From contig CAZUJF010000004.1 in assembly GCA_964619955.1 (NCBI GenBank), forward strand, positions 124,001-188,000: DNA of 64,000 nt, read 5' to 3'. The notes beneath the pieces are model-generated. The model was given only the letters and a program-made list of their open reading frames with translations, was not told where the DNA came from and did not search any database. Made by a program: the position numbers and the translations under genes. The stretch comes from JACQFK01 sp964619955 (GTDB taxonomy: Bacteria; Planctomycetota; MHYJ01; JACPRB01). This document shows positions 25,971 through 33,870 of this stretch, in pieces; position 1 is the stretch's first letter, and each line of letters starts with the position of its first letter.

Positions 25971-26850
25971 ATGGCCGAGCGCACGATCGTGGGGCTGGAC
26001 ATCGGGTCCAAGTTCATCAAGGCCATCCAGCTCACCCACAAGGCGGGCCAGTTCGCGATCTCGGAGTTCGGCATCCAGGAGATCAACCCGGACGTCTCGA
26101 TCTCGGACACCATCGCCGAGCTGTTCTCGCGCAAGTCCTTCAAATCCAAGCGCGTGGTCACCTCGGTGTCCGGCCGCTTCGTCTTCGTCCGCTACATCTC
26201 CATGCCCGTGANNNNNNNNNNNNNNNNNNNNNNNNNNNNNNNNNNNNNNNNNNNNNNNNNNNNNNNNNNNNNNNNNNNNNNNNNNNNNNNNNNNNNNNNN
26301 NNNNNNNNNNNCGGACGCCATCTCCAAGAAGCTCTCCATGGACATGAAGGAGGCCGAGGCCCTCAAACGCTCGGCCACCGGCGCCTCGGCCGGGGGCGGG
26401 GAGGGTTCGATGCCCATCGTCATGGTGGACGACGGCGGCGCGGGCGGGCGCCGCGAGCGCTCGACGACCAAGGTCCCCATCGTCCTCCTCGAAAAGGGCG
26501 ACACGGGCAAATACGGCTCCCCCGCCGCCTCCGGAGGCGGCGACGCCGACCGGGTGATGGACTGCATCAACGGCGTGATCGAGGACATCTGCCACGACAT
26601 CAACATCTCGATCGACTACTTCGAGAACCAGTACGACAAGAAGGTGGAGGAGGTCTACATCACCGGCGGCGCCTCCAACACGCCCGGATTGCTCGAGGTC
26701 CTAGAGCGGACCGTCCAGAAGCCCGTCAACCGCTGGAACCCGCTGCAGTTCATGGAGGCGGGGCTCTCGAAGGACTCCCAGCAGGAGCTCCAGGATTACG
26801 CGTCCCAGGCGGCCATCGCGCTCGGACTCGCCGCCCGCGTGGCGGACTAG
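25971..26850 (+). CDS. pilM: PilM-like type IV pilus/type II secretion ATPase-fold protein, copy 1 (interrupted by assembly gap)
   Basis: The 80 residues before the gap (ERTIVGLDIGSKFIKAIQL onward) and about 170 after it match copy 2 closely. PilM is an actin-like-fold cytoplasmic protein that docks on PilN and links the pilus motor to the inner-membrane PilNO complex. Copy 1 carries about 53 extra Gly/Ser/acidic residues (after the shared EALKR) that copy 2 lacks. Downstream of the N run the frame is shifted by one, which a gap of 405 bases (the spacing in copy 2) would exactly correct. The gene is probably intact in the organism. Confidence 0.85.
26212..26311. other. Assembly gap of 100 N
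   Basis: A run of exactly 100 N inside the first pilM copy, the conventional symbol for a gap of unknown size. Both edges are nearly identical to copy 2, where 405 bases separate the equivalent points (27146-27550). Confidence 0.98.
26581..26676 (+). repeat. 96-bp perfect repeat shared by the two pilM genes
   Basis: Identical to 27661-27756, exactly 1080 bases downstream. Further near-identical blocks are 26118-26211 (one mismatch with copy 2) and 26312-26365. This is nucleotide identity, including silent sites, and indicates recent duplication or gene conversion. Confidence 0.93.
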
Positions 26851-26868
26851 CGTCGCCCCCCGATTTTC

Positions 26869-26896
26869 TTGACAAGCCCCCCGGGGGTGGTAGACT
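26869..26896 (+). promoter_or_regulatory. Promoter of the second pilM copy
   Basis: TTGACA (26869-26874), 16 bases, TAGACT (26891-26896). Eight bases before the ATG at 26905, so the message should be leaderless. Confidence 0.82.
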
Positions 26897-26904
26897 TCTC
26901 AATC

Positions 26905-27933
26905 ATGTCTGCCCGCACGATTGTCGGCTTGGATATCGGTTCCAAGTTCATAAAAGCCGTGCAGCTCGCCGACCAGAACGGCCGCTTCGTGATCACGGAA
27001 TTCGGCATCCAGGAGATCAACCCCGACGTCTCGATCCCGGACACCATCACCGAGCTGTTCTCGCGCAAGTCCTTCAAATCCAAGCGCGTCGTCACCTCGG
27101 TGTCCGGCCGCTTCGTCTTCGTCCGCTACATCTCCATGCCCGTGATGAGCGACGAGGAGCTCGCCAACGCCGCCAAGTACGAGCTCGGCAAATACATCCC
27201 CGTCGAGGTCGACGAGGTCCTCCACGACTCCCAGAAGCTCGAGGAGCTCGCCGCGCAGGAGGGCCAGGAGCCCGAGATGCGCGTCCTCCTCGTCGCCGCC
27301 AAGCGCACCTTCATCGACGAGCATGTGGGGCTCCTGGAGACCTCGGGGCTCCAGCCCGCGATCGTCGACGTCGACTCCTTCGCCCTGGGCAACGCCTACG
27401 AGCTCTCCGGCCTGGTCAACCCGCAGGCGATCGCCCAGGGGAAGCTCGTCGCGCTGGTCGACATCGGCGCCTCCAAGACGAACATCAACATCATGAGCGA
27501 CAGCCTCTCCTACTTCACCCGCGAATTCTACAAGGGCGGGGACGACCTCACGGACGCCATCTCCAAGAAGCTCTCCATGGACATGAAGGAGGCCGAGGCC
27601 CTCAAGCGGAACCCCGGCGGCGAGATGGAGAAGGTCCAGGAAAGCATCACGGGCGTCGTGGAGGACATCTGCCACGACATCAACATCTCGATCGACTACT
27701 TCGAGAACCAGTACGACAAGAAGGTGGAGGAGGTCTACATCACCGGCGGCGCCTCCGCCACCCCGGGCCTCCAGGAAATCCTCGAGCGGACGGTGCAGAA
27801 GCCCGTCAACAAATGGAACCCGCTCCAGTACATGGAACAGGAGCTCTCCAAGGACTCCCAGCAGGAGCTTCAGGACTACGCGTGCCAGGGAGCCATCGCC
27901 CTGGGTCTTGCCTCACGGGTTCGTCGGGATTAA
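26905..27933 (+). CDS. pilM: PilM-like pilus/secretion assembly protein, copy 2
   Basis: 342 residues from the ATG at 26905. Actin-fold motifs: TIVGLDIGSKFIKAVQL (phosphate loop 1), LVALVDIGASKTNINIM (phosphate loop 2) and VEEVYITGGASATPGLQEIL (adenosine region). Central MSDEELANAAKYELGKYIP is typical of PilM. Followed eight bases later by pilN and then pilO, the standard inner-membrane alignment complex. It has its own promoter separate from copy 1. Confidence 0.94.
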   Translation: MSARTIVGLDIGSKFIKAVQLADQNGRFVITEFGIQEINPDVSIPDTITELFSRKSFKSKRVVTSVSGRFVFVRYISMPVMSDEELANAAKYELGKYIPVEVDEVLHDSQKLEELAAQEGQEPEMRVLLVAAKRTFIDEHVGLLETSGLQPAIVDVDSFALGNAYELSGLVNPQAIAQGKLVALVDIGASKTNINIMSDSLSYFTREFYKGGDDLTDAISKKLSMDMKEAEALKRNPGGEMEKVQESITGVVEDICHDINISIDYFENQYDKKVEEVYITGGASATPGLQEILERTVQKPVNKWNPLQYMEQELSKDSQQELQDYACQGAIALGLASRVRRD

Positions 27934-27940
27934 TTGAACG

Positions 27941-28663
27941 ATGATCAAGATCAACCTGCTGCCCGTCGAGAAGCGCAAAACGGAGCGCACGCCGCTCCCG
28001 CGGATGCTTCTGATCATGGGGACCGCCGCGGTGGCGGCCATCGCGGTCCTGGCCAACGTGGTCGTCTATCTCCAGATCGTGGGCATCGAAAACTCCATCA
28101 AGGAGCGCCAGGACACGCTGGAGCGCCTGAAGCCCAAGGTCGCCGAGCACGACCGCCTGCAGGCGCGGGTGGCGCAGCTCAAGGCGAAGGTCAGCGAGAT
28201 CGAAAGCCTCGTCAAGCGCGAGGTGGAGTACTGGCGCGCGGTCAACGCCCTCTGGGACGTGATCCAGGAAAGCCCGAAGGTCTGGATCGACGACCTGCGC
28301 ATCCTGGACAGCACCGCGGCCTCCGGCGAAATGAAGCGCATCGACCCCGATGCCAAGGACGGGTCGCCGTACGGGGTGTCGATGCGCTGCCACGTCGCGG
28401 GCGACGAGGTCATCGAGATGACCGCCTTCCGCGAAAGGCTGAAGACCAACCCCTTCCTGAAGGAATTCCTGTCCACGGTGAATTTCAACGTCGACTGGCG
28501 GGTGGATCCGGAGAAGGATTTCGCCGAGGAGAACTCGATCTCCTTCCAGGTGTCCATCCTGGGCCCCATGGTCCCGCCCACGAAGGTCAAAGCCGGCGCC
28601 GGGGCCGCGAAGGCTCCGGGAACGGCCGCCACGGCCGCGCCCCAGGGAGGACAGACGAAATGA
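27941..28663 (+). CDS. pilN: PilN-like inner-membrane alignment protein
   Basis: 240 residues. The N-terminal MIKINLLPVEKRK is the PilN motif that binds PilM; one membrane span follows (about 23-48), then a coiled coil (about 50-90, IKERQDTLERLKPKVAEHDR) and a ferredoxin-like periplasmic domain. The C-terminal Ala/Gly/Pro tail is low complexity. Overlaps pilO by four bases. Confidence 0.9.
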   Translation: MIKINLLPVEKRKTERTPLPRMLLIMGTAAVAAIAVLANVVVYLQIVGIENSIKERQDTLERLKPKVAEHDRLQARVAQLKAKVSEIESLVKREVEYWRAVNALWDVIQESPKVWIDDLRILDSTAASGEMKRIDPDAKDGSPYGVSMRCHVAGDEVIEMTAFRERLKTNPFLKEFLSTVNFNVDWRVDPEKDFAEENSISFQVSILGPMVPPTKVKAGAGAAKAPGTAATAAPQGGQTK

Positions 28664-29325
28664 GCGAGAAACAGGTCACCATCATCACGATCGTCATCCT
28701 CGTGCTCTTCCTCCTGGCGGGAGGCAGCGGCTTCTACTACCTCTATTTCGTGGTGCGCGAGGAGAAGCTCCAGGAGCTGGCGGGTCTGGACGCCCAGGTG
28801 AACGACGCGAACGCCAAAGTCAGCAAGATTCCGGCCCTGCTCAAGGAGATCGAGAACCTCGAGAAGCAGGAGAAGGAGAAGATCCAGCAGATCCCCGACC
28901 TGACGCGCATGGAATACGACGCCTTCGCCAACATGCTGGACATGTTCCGGAACCAGGCGGGGGTGAACGTTTCCAGGGGCGGCTGGGCCGTCCCCACGCG
29001 CCCCTCCCCCCTGCCGGGAAGGCCGCCGGTGAACATCCCCCCCTCGGTCCACAAGATCCAGTACGACCTGAGCGTCACGGGCAGCTTCTACCAGCTGCTG
29101 CGCTACGTCAACCTGCTGGAGCAGCAGCGCCGCTTCATCGGGGTGCAGACCTTCACGATCGGCAAGGCCAGCGGCGAAGGCTCCGAGAAGGGCGGAAAGG
29201 CGACGGCTCCCAAGCGCGACCTGAAGATCACGATCTACAGCTACACGTACAAGCCGCCTCCGACTCCGTTCCAGATCGAGGTCAAGGAAGTCGTCTCCGG
29301 GAAATCCACCGACATCCCGGATTGA
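28660..29325 (+). CDS. pilO: PilO-like inner-membrane alignment protein
   Basis: 221 residues from the ATG at 28660. One N-terminal membrane span (IITIVILVLFLLAGGSGFYYL), a coiled coil (about 35-85), then a periplasmic domain with YDLSVTGSFYQLLRYVNLLEQQRRFIGVQ, which is the PilO pattern. PilO pairs with PilN. No pilP or pilQ follows; the unit ends at the terminator. Confidence 0.9.
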   Translation: MSEKQVTIITIVILVLFLLAGGSGFYYLYFVVREEKLQELAGLDAQVNDANAKVSKIPALLKEIENLEKQEKEKIQQIPDLTRMEYDAFANMLDMFRNQAGVNVSRGGWAVPTRPSPLPGRPPVNIPPSVHKIQYDLSVTGSFYQLLRYVNLLEQQRRFIGVQTFTIGKASGEGSEKGGKATAPKRDLKITIYSYTYKPPPTPFQIEVKEVVSGKSTDIPD

Positions 29326-29342
29326 CCGCCCGCCGGAAACAG

Positions 29343-29376
29343 AAAAGCCCGCGACCTTCCGGTCGCGGGCTTTTTT
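29343..29376. terminator. Bidirectional terminator between pilO and the FHA gene
   Basis: 10-bp stem GCCCGCGACC (29347-29356) with GGTCGCGGGC (29361-29370), loop TTCC, then six T on the plus strand. The AAAA before the stem gives a shorter U-tract on the minus strand, fitting the convergent genes. Confidence 0.93.
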
Positions 29377-29394
29377 ATTCGGCCTGATAGCCGC

Positions 29395-30810
29395 CTACTT
29401 CTGGATCTCCGCGAGGACCTTCTCGTACTCCGAGTACACGTCCGTCAGCTCGAAGCGCGTGCGGTCCTTCTTCACCATCTCGACCGCCTCGTCCTTCTTC
29501 CCGCTGTCCTTGAGGTTGGTGGAGCGGGTGCGCAGCGTGCCCACGGCCTCCTTGGCGCGGACGTTGATGTTGTTGAGCTCGCCCTGGGCCTTGGTCTTCT
29601 CGTCGGAGGAGGCGGAGCCGGCGAGGAAGTCCTTCCACTCCCGGATGGCGTTCGAGTAGTGCGCCGAGCCGTCCTTGGCGCCCAGCTTGTGCTTTTCGGT
29701 GATCTCCTGCCGGCGGAACTGGAAATTGGACCGCTTGTCGATCTGGATCTGGGTATCGATCATCTTCTGCAGGATTTCGATCTGCTTGCCGAGGTCGACC
29801 AGCCAGGGGACGTTGGCGTTCCCGTAGGCCTCCTTCATCCGCTTGCCTTCCTGGAGCAGCTCGTTGGCTTCCTTGTTGGTGGACTTGTCGACGCGGGCCT
29901 TGTAATCGGCCCACTTCTGGGTGGCGCCCGCCTTCAGGTTCTTGTTCTCCTCGGTGGCCCGGATCTGAGCCTTGATCTCCGCGGCCTGGCCCTTCCACTT
30001 GTCGCCGACGCAGAGTTCCAGGGCCTTCTTGAACTCGGCGATGGCGGCGTCGTATTTGTCCTGGCTGTCGAGCTCGACCGCCTTCTTCATGAAGCCTTCG
30101 AGCTGGGAGCGGACTAGGTCGGAGGTGTCCTTGGGCCAGAAGAGGATCAGCGTGATGACGACGACGAAGACGACGCCGATGGTGCCCAGCAGGATCACCA
30201 TGGGATTGGCCTTCTTCCGCCGGCCCTCGGCCTTGAACTTCTGCGTGGCGCTCACCGCCAGGCCGCGCGTGGTGGCTCCGGAGCCGCCCCCCCGCTGGGT
30301 CGTCTTCTTCATGGCGGCCGTCGAGCCCGCCTTGGGGATGGACTGCGTGGAGGGCTTCACGGTGTCGATGCGGGAGGTGATCCGCCGGGTCTGGGCGATG
30401 GGGATCTGCGCCGTGGCCACCTTGGCGCTCTGGGTCGTCTTGGCGGCGGGCGCCTGGACCTTGGGGAGGGCCGCGGTCGCGGAGGCGCTCTTGGGCTTGG
30501 CCGCGGGCGCGGGTTTGGCCGCCTCGGCCTCCTCGAAGGTGATGGTCGTGGATCCGATCTGGATCTTGTCCCCGGGAGCCAGCATCTGCTGCTTGTTGAT
30601 CTGCACCCCGTTGAGGAAGGTGCCGTTGCCGCTGGAGAGGTCGACGCACTGGAAGCCCTTGGGGGTCTTCACGATCTGGCAGTGCCGGCGGGAGGCCTTG
30701 ATGTCCTTGAGCCGGATGTCGCTCTCGAGGCCCCGGCCCAGCGTCACGCTGGGGTTCTCCAGGGGATATTTCTGATCGACGCCTTCACTGGAAACGGTGA
30801 TGCTCGCCAT
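29395..30810 (-). CDS. FHA-domain membrane protein with C-terminal helical repeats
   Basis: 471 residues. An N-terminal FHA domain (VTLGRGLESDIRLKDIKASRRHCQI at about 22-46, then SSGNGTFLNGVQI) binds phosphothreonine. An Ala/Pro/Lys-rich linker (95-210) leads to one membrane span (MVILLGTIGVVFVVVITLILFW, about 218-240) and a long charged helical region with TPR-like A-E-F-K-K-A-L units. It may read out the Ser/Thr kinases encoded nearby; partner unknown. A GGGAGGT ribosome site precedes the ATG. Confidence 0.85.
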   Translation of the reverse strand: MASITVSSEGVDQKYPLENPSVTLGRGLESDIRLKDIKASRRHCQIVKTPKGFQCVDLSSGNGTFLNGVQINKQQMLAPGDKIQIGSTTITFEEAEAAKPAPAAKPKSASATAALPKVQAPAAKTTQSAKVATAQIPIAQTRRITSRIDTVKPSTQSIPKAGSTAAMKKTTQRGGGSGATTRGLAVSATQKFKAEGRRKKANPMVILLGTIGVVFVVVITLILFWPKDTSDLVRSQLEGFMKKAVELDSQDKYDAAIAEFKKALELCVGDKWKGQAAEIKAQIRATEENKNLKAGATQKWADYKARVDKSTNKEANELLQEGKRMKEAYGNANVPWLVDLGKQIEILQKMIDTQIQIDKRSNFQFRRQEITEKHKLGAKDGSAHYSNAIREWKDFLAGSASSDEKTKAQGELNNINVRAKEAVGTLRTRSTNLKDSGKKDEAVEMVKKDRTRFELTDVYSEYEKVLAEIQK

Positions 30811-31041
30811 GCTGACCTCCCGTGCCTGCCGCAGGCGGCGACTCAGGCGCCGTCTGCCTCACGACCTGGAAGCGCCGGCCCAGACCGGGGCGCGACCCTT
30901 CGGATCCGGGGGCGGGGTTCCTCGCCGGAAACGGGAGGGCGCGGCACGGACGACCTCGTCCGCCGCGATCGACCCCGCCCGTCCGATGGGTGCAACTCCG
31001 GCCTCATCACAAGAGGCGTCCGTCCCCAGCCCCGAGGGCGA

Positions 31042-31071
31042 ATTATAGGGCCCTGCCGCCGGGGAGTTCAA
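31042..31071 (-). promoter_or_regulatory. Promoter of the FHA gene with long 5' leader
   Basis: Minus strand TTGAAC (31071-31066), 18 bases, TATAAT (31047-31042). The predicted start near 31035 leaves about 225 bases before the FHA gene ATG. The leader contains a GCCTGC/GCAGGC hairpin just before the ribosome site. No convincing ORF is seen in it. Confidence 0.65.
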
Positions 31072-31089
31072 GAGAATCGCTCGAACCGG

Positions 31090-31473
31090 TCACGAGGCGC
31101 GCTTCTGGAACAGCTCCGCGGCCCGTGCGGGCGGGAGCTTCGCGAGCCGATCGAGCTCCAGGGGGTCGATCGGCAGCAGCCTGCCGATGAGGAGGTAGTC
31201 GAAGTCCCCGTCGCCGCAGACCTGCACGGCCTGGATGCAGGCCTCCATCAAGGGGGCGAGCCCGGGGCGCCCGGGGTGCGCCAGAAAGCGGTGCTGCGTG
31301 AAGAGCCGGTGCAGATCCATCGTCGACGCGGTCGCGCGCCGGCGCCCGAGCGGCCCCCCCGCCCTTTTCGCCGGCCGCACCCGCGCGGTGAAGGATCCGG
31401 CCTCAAGCTTCGTCAGCGCCCCCTCGTATTCCGCCGTGCCGTCCCAGAGCCAGAGATCGCAGTCGCGTCCCAT
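31090..31473 (-). CDS. Hypothetical protein, 127 residues
   Basis: Start at the ATG at 31473, supported by GGGAGG eight bases upstream (a second ATG at 31512 has none). The protein opens MGRDCDLWLWDGTAEYEG; residues 1-45 look like a small beta-rich domain, followed by a helical region with LFTQHRFLAHPGRP and LLIGRLLPIDPLELDRLAKLP. No membrane span. It follows the FliM-FliN fusion gene by 86 bases and could be cotranscribed; I do not recognise a family. Confidence 0.7.
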   Translation of the reverse strand: MGRDCDLWLWDGTAEYEGALTKLEAGSFTARVRPAKRAGGPLGRRRATASTMDLHRLFTQHRFLAHPGRPGLAPLMEACIQAVQVCGDGDFDYLLIGRLLPIDPLELDRLAKLPPARAAELFQKRAS

Positions 31474-31522
31474 ATCCGCCTCCCGGGGGCCGCGCCTTCC
31501 GTGGCGACCCATTCCTGACTCA

Positions 31523-31553
31523 TTTATAGCATAGCAAATGCATTCCGGGGCAA
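31523..31553 (-). promoter_or_regulatory. Possible promoter for the 127-residue ORF
   Basis: Minus strand TTGCCC (31553-31548), 19 bases, TATAAA (31528-31523), within an unusually A+T-rich patch for this sequence. Spacing is suboptimal. Confidence 0.4.
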
Positions 31554-31559
31554 AAAAAT

Positions 31560-32855
31560 TCACGGCCGGGGGGCCGGACCCAGGACCTCCGAGACCTTCA
31601 GCGCGAACTGCTCGCCCCGCCGGACGCAGGTGCCGCGGGCCACCACGCGGTCCGCCACCCGCAGATCCAGGGCTTCGTCCGCCGGATGCTCGAACGTCAC
31701 CAGGTCGCCGGGCCTGAACGCGAGCACCTCCTTCAATTTCAGCGTCTTGCGCGCCAGCACCGCCGCCGCCGTGAGCGGCACGGAGAGCAGCGCCTTGTCC
31801 ACCCCGGCCGCCGGCGGCCCCAGGGGGGCCTCCTCCGGAAGCACCGACGCCCGCGCGCGGATCCCGGGCACCAGGGAGGGCTCCTTCAGCGGCGCCGTCT
31901 GCAGCACCCGCACGGCCTTCTGGTCCTTCAGACGCCCCATCCGCCCGAGAAACTTCGGCCTCCCCTCCACCAGGATCTGCACGGGGGCGGACTGCGGCTG
32001 CGTCGTCACGAGCAGGTCCCCCACCCGGAGCGACGCCAGATCCCCGAGGGCGATCCGCTCCAGCGGCAGCCGGACCTCCAGTTCCACGTCGGCCGGCGCC
32101 AGACGCCTGCTCAGCGCCGCTTCCGCCCCGGAGGCCCCCTCCTTGCGCTTTCCGGAGAAGGAGGTCGTCGCCACCATCTTCGGCAGGAAGGGTTCGATCG
32201 CGATCGCCGGAAACGCCAGTTCCAGCGACCCCCGGTGGTCCCCCATCGCCAGCTCGAGCGAGACGGACACCGACGGCTCGTCGGGATTTTCGAAGCGGAT
32301 GACGGCGGGGTCGCCCTCCCGGCGGATCACCTTGAAATGCACCGGCGCCACCGGCGTCCAGGTCTCGCGCAGCGCCTCCAGCAGACGCGCCACCAGCGTC
32401 TCCGCCACGTTCCATTCCAGCGCCGAGAGGGCCCGCTCCTTCTGCGGCGGCCCCACCTTGCCCGCCCCCATGAGCCGCTCCAGGATCGGATACGCGATCG
32501 TGGGATTCAACGCCAGGAGGAAGTGCCCCTCCAGCGGCTCGGCCGACACGAGGAACAGCATCGTGGGGTGCGGCAGCGTCTCCAGCACCTCCCGGATGGG
32601 CTGCTGGTGCACGCCCGCCAGGCGGGCCTCCACGTTCCGCATCAGCATCCCGGACAGGCCGGCCTGCAGCGTGCGCGCAAAGGCCTCGTGCAGGCCCTGG
32701 AGGAAACGAACCTGCTCCGCCGGGACCCTCATGGGACGGCGGAAGTCGTAGTCTTCGACCGAGACGTCCCTGCCGGCGGCGCCCCCTCCCGTGTCTATGG
32801 CCGAGAGAAGGGCGTCCACCTCGTGCTGGGACAGGATCTTGTCCGGTTCCGGCAT
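31560..32855 (-). CDS. fliM: Flagellar motor switch protein, FliM fused to a FliN-like C-terminal domain
   Basis: 431 residues, about 100 longer than ordinary FliM. Residues 8-20 (LSQHEVDALLSAI) are the FliM CheY-P-binding motif; 45-230 is the FliM middle domain; 253-318 is a first SpoA/FliN-type domain (EVRLPLERIALGDLASLRVGD). Residues 354-425 are a second SpoA domain (VPLTAAAVLARKTLKLKEVL, RPGDLVTFEHPADEALDLRV). The C-ring normally has separate FliM and FliN, so this may be a one-chain version. Located two bases after an FtsB-like gene, far from the flg operon. Confidence 0.88.
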   Translation of the reverse strand: MPEPDKILSQHEVDALLSAIDTGGGAAGRDVSVEDYDFRRPMRVPAEQVRFLQGLHEAFARTLQAGLSGMLMRNVEARLAGVHQQPIREVLETLPHPTMLFLVSAEPLEGHFLLALNPTIAYPILERLMGAGKVGPPQKERALSALEWNVAETLVARLLEALRETWTPVAPVHFKVIRREGDPAVIRFENPDEPSVSVSLELAMGDHRGSLELAFPAIAIEPFLPKMVATTSFSGKRKEGASGAEAALSRRLAPADVELEVRLPLERIALGDLASLRVGDLLVTTQPQSAPVQILVEGRPKFLGRMGRLKDQKAVRVLQTAPLKEPSLVPGIRARASVLPEEAPLGPPAAGVDKALLSVPLTAAAVLARKTLKLKEVLAFRPGDLVTFEHPADEALDLRVADRVVARGTCVRRGEQFALKVSEVLGPAPRP

Positions 32856-32856
32856 C

Positions 32857-33165
32857 TTACTCCACGATCTTCTCCGCCGGGGCGGACATGCGCCAGCGGC
32901 GGAGCAGCGATTCCACGTACACGGGATCCGAGGCCAGCGCCTGGATCTCGCCGCGCAGGTCCTGGTGGCGGCGTTTCGCGCGCTCCAGGTCGCGGTCGAG
33001 CGCCCGGTGCTGCCGCTCGATCCCCGCCCGCTCCCGGCGCGCCTCTGCAGACTGCGCCACCAGCAGGCCTCCCAACATCAGCACCGCGATCACCACCGCG
33101 GCGCTCCCCGCCCGCCCCGACCAGACGGCGGCGCGGTCCCGGAACGTACCCCAATCCAGCTGCAT
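32857..33165 (-). CDS. FtsB/DivIC-like septum formation initiator
   Basis: 102 residues from the ATG at 33165. One membrane span (VVIAVLMLGGLLVAQS, about 23-40), then a coiled coil (RERAGIERQHRALDRDLERA onward) and a DPVYVESLLRRWRMSAP end, the layout of FtsB/DivIC divisome proteins. The D-P-x-Y-x-E near the C-terminus matches that family well. Upstream of and nearly touching fliM, divergent from psd. Confidence 0.8.
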   Translation of the reverse strand: MQLDWGTFRDRAAVWSGRAGSAAVVIAVLMLGGLLVAQSAEARRERAGIERQHRALDRDLERAKRRHQDLRGEIQALASDPVYVESLLRRWRMSAPAEKIVE

Positions 33166-33186
33166 AATACCCCCCCGGCACCCCCC

Positions 33187-33215
33187 TTGACGGCTTTTCC
33201 CGCGGGTGCTACCCT
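33187..33215 (+). promoter_or_regulatory. Promoter of psd
   Basis: TTGACG (33187-33192), 17 bases, TACCCT (33210-33215). Ten bases to the ATG at 33226, so leaderless. Confidence 0.78.
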
Positions 33216-33225
33216 TCTTATCGTC

Positions 33226-33870
33226 ATGCTGCTGCTGTTTGCTAAATATGGACGTAAAGAGCTTTTTCTTTTCGTCTTCATCTGGGCTTTGATCGGGGCC
33301 GCCCTCTGCTTCGCCCCCCCGTACGCCCGTTACGCCCTCCCCCTCCCGATCATCGGTATCCTCTTCACGCTCAACTTCTTCCGCGATCCGGCCCGCCGGA
33401 TCCCCACCGAATCCGGCCTGATGGTTTCCCCCGCCGACGGCACCGTCAACGAGATCTCCGAGGCGGTCGAAAACGACTTTTTGAAGGTGCCCTGCCACAA
33501 AATCGGAATTTTCCTCTCGGTGTTCGACGTCCACATCAACCGCTCCCCCTGCGACGGCCAGGTCCACGCCCTCAAGTACCGTCCGGGGAAATTCCTCGAC
33601 GCCCGGGACCCCCGCTGCGGGGCCGAAAACGAGGCCAATTCGATGCATGTCGGCGGCGTCGTCGTCCGCCAGATCGCCGGCCTCATCGCCCGGCGCATCG
33701 TCTGCGAATCCAAACCCGGCGACACCCTCGCCCGGGGCCAGCAGTTCGGCATGATCAAATTCGGCTCGCGCACGGAATTGTGGATCCCCAAGGACCAGGT
33801 CCGGGAAATCTGCGTCAAACTCAACGACAAGGTGAAAGGTGGAGAGACCCTCCTCGCCCGAGTCGGCTAG
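33226..33870 (+). CDS. psd: Phosphatidylserine decarboxylase (short, archaeal-type)
   Basis: 214 residues. Two N-terminal membrane segments, then NFFRDPARRIP, VSPADGTVNEI, IFLSVFDVHINRSPCDG (catalytic His region) and a MIKFGSRTELWIP end. The self-cleavage pair that yields the pyruvoyl cofactor is Gly180-Ser181. It makes phosphatidylethanolamine from phosphatidylserine, and overlaps pssA, which makes its substrate. Confidence 0.93.
   Translation: MLLLFAKYGRKELFLFVFIWALIGAALCFAPPYARYALPLPIIGILFTLNFFRDPARRIPTESGLMVSPADGTVNEISEAVENDFLKVPCHKIGIFLSVFDVHINRSPCDGQVHALKYRPGKFLDARDPRCGAENEANSMHVGGVVVRQIAGLIARRIVCESKPGDTLARGQQFGMIKFGSRTELWIPKDQVREICVKLNDKVKGGETLLARVG

Noticed and set aside
30859..31071. 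70-codon minus-strand ORF upstream of the FHA gene
   Set aside because: Its start overlaps the promoter, its composition is not protein-like and there is no ribosome site.
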